Of a stretch of 64,000 bases of DNA, positions 23,301 to 34,500 are shown one piece after another (within the stretch, counting starts at the first letter, position 1; every line of letters starts with the position of its first letter). The notes under the pieces are model-generated. The model was not told where the DNA came from, did no database searches, and worked only from the letters and a program-made list of their open reading frames with translations. Position numbers and translations under genes: made by a program. The DNA is from Okapia johnstoni (lineage: Eukaryota; Chordata; Mammalia; Artiodactyla; Giraffidae), in the NCBI GenBank assembly GCA_024291935.2, contig CM044316.1, forward strand, positions 8,858,501-8,922,500, read 5' to 3'.

Positions 23301-26300
23301 AGAGATTGTGGCTAGAACATTCAGAGTGAGAAAGGGTTCTGGAAGGGGCCAGATCCCATGAGGCCCTGTAGGTCATGGGAGGGGCTCTGGTTTTTATTTA
23401 TTCTCTGTGATGGGGAACATTGGAACCTTTTCAACAGAGGAGCGACACAATAGGGTTTGTGTTTCAAAGACTCTTATAAAGGCAAGAGTGAAGCCAGGAG
23501 CCAGTGGTGAGTGGGTCCAGGCAAGAGATGATGGTAACCATCAGTACTAGCATGGTATTAATAAAGATGGAGGGAAAAGCCCAGTCTTAGGATCTCTTTT
23601 GGAGGAATTATTGATAAGTCTTAAAAACTAACTGGTGGGACTTCTCTGCTGGTCCAGTGGCTAAGACTCTGTGCTCACAGGGCAGGGGGCCCATATTTGA
23701 TTCCTGGTCAGGGAACTAGATCCTACATGCTGCCAATCCTGTGCGCTGCAGCTAAGACCCGCACAGCCAAATAAATAAAGAACGTTAAAAAAAAACAATT
23801 AACTGGCTAGGGAATTCTTAGCCAGTTCTTGGCAGTCTAGTGGTTAGGTTAGCCGTGCTTTCACTGCTGGGGCCCAGGTTCAACCCCTGGCTGGGGAACT
23901 AAGATCCTGCAAGCCATGTGGTGTGGCAAACAAGCAAATAAAAACACCCCCCCACCACCAAAAAAAAAACAAAAATAAAACACTGGATATAGAGGATGAG
24001 GGGAACTCACACTGTTATATTTAATTTCTCCATTCCCCCAAAAGTTCGTTTTTGAAGCTAGTCTACAGGTGAGGAAAGTGAGGTTTTCTTTTCATTTCCT
24101 TGGGAGGGCTTTGTCCAAGATGCAAACCATTTGGTTAAAGATCTGGCCTCTAAAACAGCTAAACCTTCACCTGTTTTTTATGGCCTGTGATCTGAGAATG
24201 TTTTTACATTTTTAAGAAGGATATTTTGTGACATGAATAATATATTGTGATATGTGAAAATTATGTAAAATTCAAATCTCAGTGTCTAGGAATAAACTTT
24301 TATTGGCACACAGCCACGCACCTGCTTGTTTACATATTGTCTACGGCTGCTATGACACTCCAGTGGCAGAGCTGAGTCACTGGAATAGACTTGTCTGTCC
24401 TTGGAGTCAAAAATCTTGACTTCTGGCTGGCCCTTCACAGAAATATGCCGGCCCCTGTCCTAAAGAATGGATTCAAACATTCTCACTAAAACAGGTGTTG
24501 GCTTTGAAGATAGATGCAGCCATTGGTGCATTTTTTGGCAGTTTCATTGCTAAGGAACAGATTTGCTGAGTCATGCTCAAATAGATGAGGGACACACCTC
24601 ATCCTGTATAGATATTTGTGACTTATTCCTCTCCAGGGAACACCCTACCAAACTCTGCTTAACCTAGCCTTCCACAATTGGAAAAAAAAAAAGGCGGCGG
24701 CGGGGAGGTTCCCTGCTGAAATAATTATGGGAAATTTGGCAGCCTGTATCATTCTTCCTGGAGACTAACAATGACAATGCTGAGAAGGTCTCCAGTAGAG
24801 AAGTTGGTTTAGCTGTTTTATCCATCTCCCCTTCCCCATTTTGAGCTCAGTTGTGTCACTGCCACCTCCCCCTGTCCTTGAGTGGAAACAAGGAGGCCTG
24901 CAGGCTTTGCACCTTGAGGGGGAGAAAGCACCAGCAAGTGCGGAGGTTTTAAAGCCCTTTTGTGGTGGGAGGGGGCCACAAGGGGCCACTCTCCTAAGGC
25001 TGGGAAAGTCCAGGCCAGGGTTTCTCAGTGCCCCCAGTACAACCTGCTCCAGAACTATCCGGGCAACTAGCTCAAACAGCAGACTCCAGGGTCATCCCAG
25101 ACTCTGTCAGTGGGCCTAGGAACCTGCATTTAACCGACTCCCCGGGTGAGGCTGATGAACACCAGACTCTCCGCTTGGTGCCTGTTTCCAAGAACTTGAG
25201 GACTGCCTCTCTCTCCTTTCCCCTCCAACCCCATGGATGCTTGTTGAGTGAATAATGACAATAGCAACTTCCACTTCTCAGTGCTTATTTGGTGCTCTGC
25301 TGATAACACTGGATCTTTGCAACAGCCCTATGAATCAGGTGTTATCATCCTCACGTGAAAGATGGGGAAACTGAGGCCCAGAGGAAAATCAGTTACATGT
25401 TCATGAATTAAAGAGACAGGCCAGGGTTCAAGTGGAAGTGGGTCTGATACTGGTAGACAAGCGCTGATCAGCAGCAGTGACTTGAGCATCTGATCTGGAC
25501 CAGGGTTTGGACGCAGTAGTGTGAGGAGGTCTGAGGAGGTGGGCCCCTCTAATGCTGGCAGGAAAGAGGTTGGGGAGGGCAGGGGCTGCTGGGAGATGTT
25601 TTCCCTGTGTGCTTGGCAGGCAGTAGCCTCTCCCTCTCCAGGTGAGCAAGTTCTCCTGCTACCTGAGTCCCTGGCAGGCCAACTTTCCGTCCTGCCCAGT
25701 GGGCAAGCCCAGAACTGCTCCCTCAGACCTGGACCAGGGCCCTTGTCGCCGTCCCTCTCTCTGTAATGACCAGGCTTGACAGGGAGGGTGACCTCAAGGC
25801 TCTGCCAGCTCTGCTCACACCAGCCATTGGAGCCTGGCATACCCCAAGCCCAGCAAACCCACCCGAGCTCAGACAGCAACCCTTGTTTCCTTTGTATTCA
25901 GCAGCCCAAAGCAGGGAGGCAGAGCCTGGAGGCTTGTAGTCTTGCCTAGAGCCTTGTTCAAGGGCCCTGGGCAATGAGGGGAACCAGAGCCATTTCTTAA
26001 GTGCAAAGGCTGCACCAGGCACTTGGCCAAACATTGCCTGCACCATCAGACGGAACTCTGCAGCAGCCCTGCACTGTAGGCCTGCTACCCTCCCATTGCA
26101 CAGATGGGGCAGTGGAGGCCCAGGGAGGGGACACCCTCCCCTCAAGTCACACAGCTGGGAGGTAGTCAACTTCAAGTCGTGCACAGGCCCATCCAGGGTT
26201 TGTGACTCACCTGCCTTGCCCCCTGCTGACCTGGATTCTTCTTGGGTTTGGCATCCAAGGCCAGAGTACAGATCTCCAGAGAGCGAGGTACAGGGAGGTG

Positions 26301-28149
26301 TGAAGAACACAGACACCATGGTGCTGCCTGGCCTGCGGTCTCCCTCCGGCTGCTCTGGTGGGCTCCCCGCCCCTGAGTTCTGCTGCTCCAACCAGGGCCT
26401 TGTGTAGGTGGCATCACCTCTGTGGGTGGGCCTTAGGTGTCTCCATCTGAAAAACAGGAAAGATGCCATCTACTGACTGTGAGCTCTGGGCCTGGCTCCC
26501 TGAGTAGGGCTGTGGGCTAACAGCACATATCTGGGGGTCAGAGAGACCTGGCTTCAAATCCCTTGCCTCACTGGTTGCCGTCGCAGGCCTGTGCTCAGTC
26601 CACTCCAGAGCCTTGTTTTGTTCATCTGTGAAATGGGCACAGTGGCTCATCCCTTGCCAGCCTGCTGTGAGGAGGTAATCACAGTGATTACCTGGGGTTT
26701 CTGATCACCAAGTAGCAGTTGCTTTTCTCTTCCCCTTGAAAAATCTCACTTTTAGTCACCCTGCAGCTGGCTGGCCATGGCACACAGGTGCTCGAGGATT
26801 AATGCAGAAGGGCTTCTGGCTCAGCTCTGCAGTGCCATGCTGCTGAAGGCCACAGGTCACCGCGACCCCGCAGGCAAAGCTCTTACACTGAGATAAGTCT
26901 AGGGCCACCAGGGACCACGTACTGTGAGGGGTGGAGCTTCTCTTAACCACTCGTGCATTTGTTCCACTGTCCCTAGAAGCTCCTTAGCGAAGGAGCCAGG
27001 AAACTGTCGGCCCACTCCCTGCTGAGGCGGGGCTTGGCGGGGGCGGGGCTTATCCACAGGGGCGGGGCTTATCCAGAACGATTTGCCTCACACCCAGCGT
27101 CTGAGAGGCACCACATCCTTTTAGCAGCCAGAAAAGCTGCCTCTGCATGGTCAGGTGGGCCCCGTTTTGAAGTCAGCGGGGCCTACCAGGCCTGCTCTGT
27201 GGCCAGGGCCTGCCCCCAGCCCAGTCGCCCCAGGCCCTAGAAGGCCACTGTTCAGGGAGGAGCTCATATCTGGAGTCGCCATCTACAAATGCCGTTTTTC
27301 TATGGCCGCAAGCAGCTCAGGGGGCTTTTTGAACTCAAAACACCTTCCCCTTGTCTGGCATTCCGCACCGCACCCCACCCCCGCCTCGGGGAATGACACT
27401 CAGCCAAGAATCCAAGCCCAGATGGCAGGCAAGGAGGGGACTGGAACAGGCTGGCTGGGAGACAGCTTTCCCCATGACCTTCCTTTCCCGCAGTTAGCCC
27501 ACTAGTCCAGTGCTCAGAGTGCCCAGGGTTCAGACTCAGTCCTACCTCTTCCCTGCTATGTGGCCTGGGGCAAGCTCCTTAACCTCTCTGAGTCTCAGCT
27601 CCTCATCTGGCAGAAGCAACCCAGGTGCGGATGTGATTGTTGCAGAGTTTTAAGTTAAGTACTGTAGGGACTAGACCCTGTGTGCTTCCACTGCCTGGAG
27701 TAGGGGTTTGATCCCTGGTCGGAAAACTAAGATCCAACATGTCATCCAGCATGGCCAAAAAATTAAAAAATTAAAGTTAATTGTAAAGAAAGTACACAGG
27801 ACAGTGCCTGCAGGCACCCTCAGGAGAGCTGTATTATTTGTTTCTGGGCAAAAGTCGGAGGTCTCGTAGCCCGGGGGTCCCCCAGGCACCGGAGCCTGGG
27901 AAGGAAGGAAGCAGGAAATCTGGGTCGGGGTGAGTGGAAGAGGCACAGTCCATCCTCAGTTGCCGTGCAGCAACGGGTTGGTTAGATCTTGCTACTAGCC
28001 TCGGGATGTAATTAAGTTGATGATGAACCCAAACGTGTCTCTGGGGAGCCAGGAGCTGTCCCTGGTTTCCTCTGCCTGTAGATTAATTCTTGTTTTTCCT
28101 TCTTTTTCTCCCTCCTCTTCTCTCTACTCCCTCCCTCCTTCTTCCCAAG
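20391..28149 (+). other. RFX1 intron 1
   Basis: Mostly unique with old repeats: MIR-like sequence at about 22060-22300, 25240-25440, 26030-26180, 26500-26650 and 27510-27640; CHR SINEs at 23640-23790, 23825-23945 and 27660-27785 (+); a hAT-Charlie-type remnant at 24180-24470 (TTTTATTGGCACACAGCCAC) and a MER20-like one at 25020-25190. 22990-23560 resembles an old interspersed repeat I cannot name. A tandem GC-box pair lies at 27041-27076. No gene is seen. Confidence 0.6.
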
Positions 28150-28523
28150 CAAGCAAAAAAAAAAAAAAAAAAAAGCCTTATTTATTATCATTTTCCCCAC
28201 TGTTGGCATGGCAACACAGGCGTACGTTACTGAGTTACAGGCGGCCCCGCAACCATCCCAGCCACCACAGGCTCCGCCACAAGCCCAGCCGCAGCCGCCG
28301 CCCTCCACGGCACCCCAGCCCCCCCAGCCCCCTGCCACCGCCGCCACCCCCCCCCAGCCCCAGTATGTCACTGAGCTGCAGAATCCGCAGCCCCAGGCAC
28401 AGCCACCGGGCAGCCAGAAGCCGTATGTGACAGAGCTCCCAGCTGCCCCCACGCCCTCGCAGCCGGCCGGCGCACCCACCCCGTCCCCGGCATCCCAGCA
28501 GTACATCGTGGTCACCGTCTCCG
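28150..28523 (+). CDS. RFX1: RFX1 exon 2 (start codon; CDS from 28208)
   Basis: A long pyrimidine tract (about 28083-28147) ends in AG at 28148-28149, giving an inferred exon start at 28150. The 5' UTR part contains a run of 20 A residues (28155-28174). ATG 28208 has G at -3 and G at +4. It encodes [11 protein letters not shown] and a Q/P-rich segment with YVTEL three times, and ends in phase 1 at 28523 before GTAAGT. The exon start is the least certain part. Confidence 0.9.
28202..28215. promoter_or_regulatory. X-box-like palindrome over the RFX1 start codon
   Basis: GTTGGCATGGCAAC matches the palindromic RFX site GTTGCCATGGCAAC at 13 of 14 positions, and its central ATG is the RFX1 start codon. 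RFX proteins are known to bind GTNRCC-N(0-3)-RGYAAC. Binding here is inferred. Confidence 0.45.
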
Positions 28524-31500
28524 GTAAGTGGACACGTGCTCGGAGCCAGGGCACTCTGTGAACAACTCCAGCAGGAGTTTGGGGGAGCCTAGCCTTCTGG
28601 ATGTGGGGGCATCCCAGAGCCCTCCCGTCATCGCTTATTATGCTGGTCACCTGGAGGACAGCTTTTTAACTCTCAGGTTCACAGGTGAGATTTGCAGGAC
28701 ATCTCTGGGGAAGGCTTCCCTGGTGGCTCAAGACAGTGAAGGATCTACCTGCAGTGTGGGAGACCCGGATTTGATTCCTGGCTTGGAAGATCTAGAGGAG
28801 GGCATGGCAACCCACTCCAGTATTCTTGCCTGGAGAACCCCATGGACAGAGAAGCCTGGTGTCCTACAGTCCATGGGTCGCAAAAGAATTGGACACGACT
28901 GAGCGACTAACACTTGAACCTTTTCACTTTCTGGGGAAGAATTAGTCAGACCAAGCAGGGAGGACTCTGTGCCCCCCAAAATCCTCCCCACCAGGGCAGC
29001 TCTTGAGCTGTTTCTGTCTCTACCTTCAAGTAAGATGTCACTCGATGAAAGGCTTGGGCAGTGGAGTTAGTTTGCAAACGCCTGCCGGAACTGGAGGGGG
29101 AGCATTCAGCCATCATCTGTAAAGGGACCGTAACAACTTCGAGTGACTTCCCTGGTGGTCCAGTGGTTAAGAATCTACCTTCCAACACATGGGATCCAGG
29201 CTCGAGCCCTGATCGGGGAACTAAGATCCCACTGGTGACAGGGCAGCTAAGCCTGAGTGCTCTGGAGCCTGCGTGCTACAACCAAGACCCAACACAGTCA
29301 AAATTTTTAAAAACAAAAAATAACAGTTTTGAGCTTAGGGGCTGCCTGTGAGGTGCTCCCAGCTGCAGTTCAGGGAAGTCCACTGGGAGGCCTGGAGGGG
29401 TTGCTTCCCCTCCCTTCCGTTTCATTTTTGACAAGACTTGGGCCAGGCAGGGCTCTTGGGTAGGTGAGTTCGTGAGAGTGTGATGTGGCCAGGGGATCCT
29501 GTTTGTCACTGCAGCCGCCCCCCGAGGCTGTGGAGCAAATGACCAGGAAGCTTGGGCCTTGGCACCCACGGTTCCTGCCTCAGAGCATCTTCCCCATGCC
29601 CACTTCCTCTAGAATGGGGACGGGCTGAGCAGAGGGAAGTGGAAGCAGAGAGTTGGGACAGGTGGTCACTCCCCTGAGGGAGAAGGTGGAGCTCAGACGA
29701 ATTTCCCTGGCGGTCCAGTGGTTAGGGCTCTGTGCTTCTACTACAGGGAGCACAGCTTCCATCCTTAGTCGAGGAACTAAGATCCTAACATCCCACTCGC
29801 TGCATGGTGCGGCCAAAAAAAAACAGGTGGCGCTCAGGACAGGACTGGGCGTCTTTAGTGGTTTCTGATGTTCCCCGTGTAGAGGGGAGGCTGGCCCCGG
29901 TCTTTCCACAGTGGAAATGGAAGTGGTGGGGATCCTAAGGGCATCCTGGGAGGCTGTGGAAGGTGCGGGTCAATTAACTTGACCCTAAGACAATGAAGAG
30001 TCAAAATTGGTGTCAATTGACATGGCCTCGTGGGAGCAGGATGCAAGCAGCTGGGCCCCGGCAGTGTCCTGGAGGCTCCGGCAGTGTCAGGATCCCCAGG
30101 GAGGGCAGGGGGCACGCAGGGGCTTGGGGCACACAGGGGCCCCAACTCTTTGCCACACAGACTGGTGTGGAGAAGGGCTGGCATGTGAGAGTCAGCTGAG
30201 TACAGTGCGAGGCCAGGCCAAGGATGTGGCCAGGGTCACCAGGCCACATCTCCAGGGAGTTCTCAGTGCTGCACAGTATCCTCACCAGCATACTCCCCAC
30301 TCTCTGAAAAACCCAGGCCCCCGGCTCCCCCCTCACCTCCATCACCTCCCTCTCATTCCGTGTTCTTAACTCTCCACCCTGCTCCACATACAAGCCATCG
30401 TCATGTGACAAGAAGGACCCCATCTCCCACCCACCCAGCCTCCCAGCGCCCAGGGTCCATCTGCACCCACCAGCTCTGCTTTCCTGCTGCTGGAAGGGTG
30501 AAGTGGCCCCATGCCAGTTCCAGGCTGCCCCCTCCAGGACTTCTGCCATCCCAGCCTCATCACTTAGTCCCTCTCTGGTAGATCTTTTCTACCTACTTGT
30601 AAAAATACAAAGGCTCCCATTTTAACCAGAGCCCCCAGGCCCTGCACCCTCTACTGCTGTTGTCCCATTCTCTTCCCTTTAGGTTGTTGTTTAGTTACTA
30701 AGTTATGTCTGACTCTTTGCGACCCCATGGACTATAGCCCACCAGGCTCCTCTGTCCATGGCATTCTCCAAGGAAGAATAGGGAAATGGGTTGCCATTTT
30801 CTTCTCCAGGGGATCTTCCCAACCCAGGGATCAAACTCGTGTCTTCTGCATCTCCTGCATTGGCAGGCGGATTCTTTACTGCTAAGCCACCTGGGAAGCC
30901 CTCCTTTTAAGTCAGAATTCCTCAAAGGATTCATCCTCCCTTCCTTAGTCTCTGCCCCTTCACTTGGAGCTCTCTCTCCTCAACCCCAGAGTCCCAGTCA
31001 GGATCACCCATGGCCCCCATCTTGTCGATCCACTGGTCACCCTCTATTCTCCTCTTCCTTGGCCTCTGGGCAGCACGTGACACAGTTTCTCCTCCTCACC
31101 CCCCCTCCCCTCCCACCCAGAGATGCCCTCCTGCCCTGGTCTCTGCCCACCTCCCTGCCTCCCAATCTCGGTTCCCCCTTGCTCCTTCCTCCTCATCTCC
31201 CTGACCTTGTGCACCACGACCTCATCAGCTGAGGCCTCCTCTCTGCTCCAGGGCCTTGTCCTATCCCTCAGCCTCTGATGCCACCTCTGTACAACAATGC
31301 CCACACTGAGGTCAGCACCCAGGGACTCGGCCCTGAGTCTTTGCCACCTGTGACCCACCTCTCAAACCGTCATGGCCAGATGGCAGTCTGGAATTTCTTT
31401 TCTTCTTCAAATCTGGCCTCCTTTGAGACTTCCTTGTCCTAGTAAATATCACTCCCTCTCTCCCCCCACCCCAGGCCTGGGTCAGCCTTGACTCCTGTCT

Positions 31501-34500
31501 TCCCATACTTTTTTTTTTCCTGGCCACATGGCGTGGCATGCAGGATCTTAGTTCCCCAACCAGGGATCGGAACCATGCCTCCCTGCAGTGGGAGTGCAGA
31601 GTCTTAACCACTGGACCACCAAGGAAGTCCCCTGTCTTACCCATCCTTGAGCAAGCAAGCTCTCTTGGCTCCACGTCCTAAATCCAACCAGAACCCACCA
31701 CCTCTCCCACCTCCCTGGCCCCTACCCTGGTCCAGCCTCTGTTCAGATCCTTCACAGTCCTCCCCAACAGCAACCAGAGGGAGCGTCTTGATAACTGTTG
31801 ATTTGATTCCATCATGTCCCAGCTCAACCTGGATTATTCCAAAGCAGGTGGCCCTGCGGGCACTCTCTGAGAAAGCCTGGCCTGACCCCTAGGAGATCTA
31901 GATCCCTGTGATAGGGACCAGCTCCACACTCCCTGCACCCCTGCTGACGAACGTCCAACTTCCTGACTCTGGCCTTCCAGGCCTGCTGGCCACCCAGCCC
32001 CACCTGGTATCAACCTTCCCCTCTACATTCCTGCTTCAGCCCTATTGGCCTTCCTGTGGCTCCACAAACCTTCCAGGCTCAATTCATCTCTGGGTCTTGG
32101 CACTCTCGTTGCCCTCTGTCTGAAGCTCTCCCATCCCAGACCCTCTGGTGGCTCATCCCTCATGAATGCTGACCTGACGCAGCTCAGCGCTCCCATCCCA
32201 TCAGCCTCTGGGCAGCTGAGAGCAGGCAGGAGGGCTTGCCTCTTGCCGCTAGAGGATTTTTCATAGCCTCCATGGCATCTTATTGGCCCTGGACCTCCTG
32301 AGTGCTGGCTTTTGCTGCTTGCCGTGTCTGGGGTCCCCAGAACAAGGGTCTGGAATGAACGCACGACTGCAGACCCCAGCATCCCCCCAGTGCCAGTCCG
32401 TCTCCTCTCTTCCCTTGTCTTCTCCAGCTCCTCCCAGCTCCCCCCTTCTCCGCCCTCAGGGAGGCCCTAGTGCCTACTGGTCAAAGCCTTCATTACCCCC
32501 TCTCCTGGCCCCCATCGTGCTGTGGGGCACTCATTGTGGACAGGTTGCAGTGTTGACGTGACCGGTTGTGGGTGTGAATCTCAGCCTCCTTTCTTTGGTC
32601 AGGCAGTGGCCTCATTGTCTTTCACAGTGGTCCTGGGGAACTGCCTGTCCCTTCTCTTCCGGGTTCTGCCAGCAGCAGGCCTGTCCCCGGAATGGTTACC
32701 GGGCACTGCTTCCTTGATTTGTTCTAAGAGGACTCCTGTGGCTTCGTTGACCCCTCCCCCACCCCTGGCAGTGATTTCTGAGGGTTCCTTTGTAACCCTT
32801 AGTGTCTCTTTTATCTAAGTGTGGCCTCTGGGCCACGTGAGCGGGTCCTGGGGGTGGAGGTGGGGCTGTAACTAACACCAGCAAAGGCTGCAGCAAGGTG
32901 CCTGGGGTTCCTCCCCAGCCAGAAGCAATGTGAGCTGAGCAGGGACCCAGGGAGTTGCAGGCAGGAGGCAGGGAGGGGCCCGGGAGCCAGACCTGGAGCC
33001 CAGACTGGAAGCCAGCCAGGAGCACTGCCATAGAAGCAGCTCCTCTCGCCCAGTCCTCATGAGCTCTGCCCTAAGGTGACTTTGGAGGTGATGGGAAGGA
33101 AGCTCAAATTTCCAGCTTAGGAACAATCCTCTAGATCCATAAGTCCCCGTCCTCAGAGGCCATCAGGCTATCACCCGAAACCCAAGTAAGTGGAAGGAAG
33201 ACCTTGTGTGTCCCGCCAGCCGTCCCTAGAAAGATGAGACCAAGCCAGTGGAAAGGGATAGGGCTGGACTGAAGAAGGGACCATGTCCAGCCTCTCTTCC
33301 CTGCTTCTGTCTCACTTGGAGCCCCTGGAAGTCCAAGTTGTGTCAAGAGGGACCCGGAAGGTGTTTATCAGTGTCCCCAAGCATAGATGGGGAAACTGAG
33401 GTCGGGACAAACAAGGAGCCCAGGACCCTGGGGGCAGCAGGAGTCCCCAGGCTCCCCTCCCAGTGAGCCTTTGACTGAAATCATTGGCAGGATGGGAGGG
33501 AAGGATCAGGAGGAAGAGGAACAGATGGCTGCATCTGTGGTCCGTGGTGACCTGGGTCCCGTCTTGGAGTCCAGCCTCTCAGGCTTCCCTCCGTCCTCCC
33601 GCAAGTAGCTCAAAGTGGCCTGTGAGGCAAGAGTAGGTCTCAGTGAGGAAGTAAGTACAGGGCCCAGGAGGAAGAGACGCTTATCAGATCGAGGGACAGG
33701 AAATCAGCTGCTGCTTCCTGGCTAGAGATTTGAGACGGCAGGGCCCTCTCTGGCCTGTGCGCATGTGCAAAGTGGAGCTTGCAGACAGATGCTGATGCTC
33801 GCAGACTCAGGGTCCCCCCCGCACACACACACGCACACAGAGCCAGGGTGAGACACTGTGGCAGGGGTCCCGCCTTGGCCACAGGAAGCCCCTCATCAGA
33901 ATCTCACTTGCTCATCCTCGTGGTACAGCCTGGCCAGGATGGGGGTTCCAGCCTTGAGGGCCACCCCTGAGGCAGGAGATGGGCAAGACTGCCTCCCAGA
34001 GTTTCCTTGTCCCAGGTGATGCTGGATCCCAGCAAGGCCCCAGGCCTCCAGCTGCTCCGGGTCCCACTCAAGGACCAACCTTGCCCTTTTCATCAGAGTA
34101 CCAGGGCGTTGGAGGGGGCGGAAGAAGCCCCCGCTTGCTGCCCACCCTGAGCCAGGCTGGACCTGCCATGGGCCTCCACGGTCAGGCACTGCCAGGGCCC
34201 CCACGGGACTGGGTGCTTTCTCGGGTTTCTCCCAGCAGGCTGGCTTGGTGAGGGCCTCCTCTTTGACGATGACAGGGAAGCCTAAGTGGTTGCGAGGGGT
34301 GATTCCAGCAAAACAGAGAAATCAGTGTCTCCTGGAATGAGCTGCAGAGTTGTCCCAGGGCCTACCCCACGTCTGGCTCACACCTAGCATACACACAGTC
34401 ACATGCTCTGCTTCAGACTTTACCCCTGAGGTCTTTGCTTCTGCCTGCATGCAGTCACCTTTCTGTTCTAGCCAGTCCCTTCTCCGAGTCTCCCTGCAAC

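Noticed and set aside
25328..25879. A 183-codon minus-strand open frame
   Set aside because: It overlaps MIR-like sequence at its 3' end and shows no family similarity I recognise.
25723..26469. A 248-codon open frame on the minus strand in RFX1 intron 1
   Set aside because: It crosses a MIR-like element, has no splice or promoter context and no recognisable domain. It is a chance frame in GC-rich DNA.
28012..28650. A 212-codon minus-strand open frame over RFX1 exon 2
   Set aside because: It is the antisense shadow of the Q/P-rich coding exon (Gly/Ala/Trp-rich reading).
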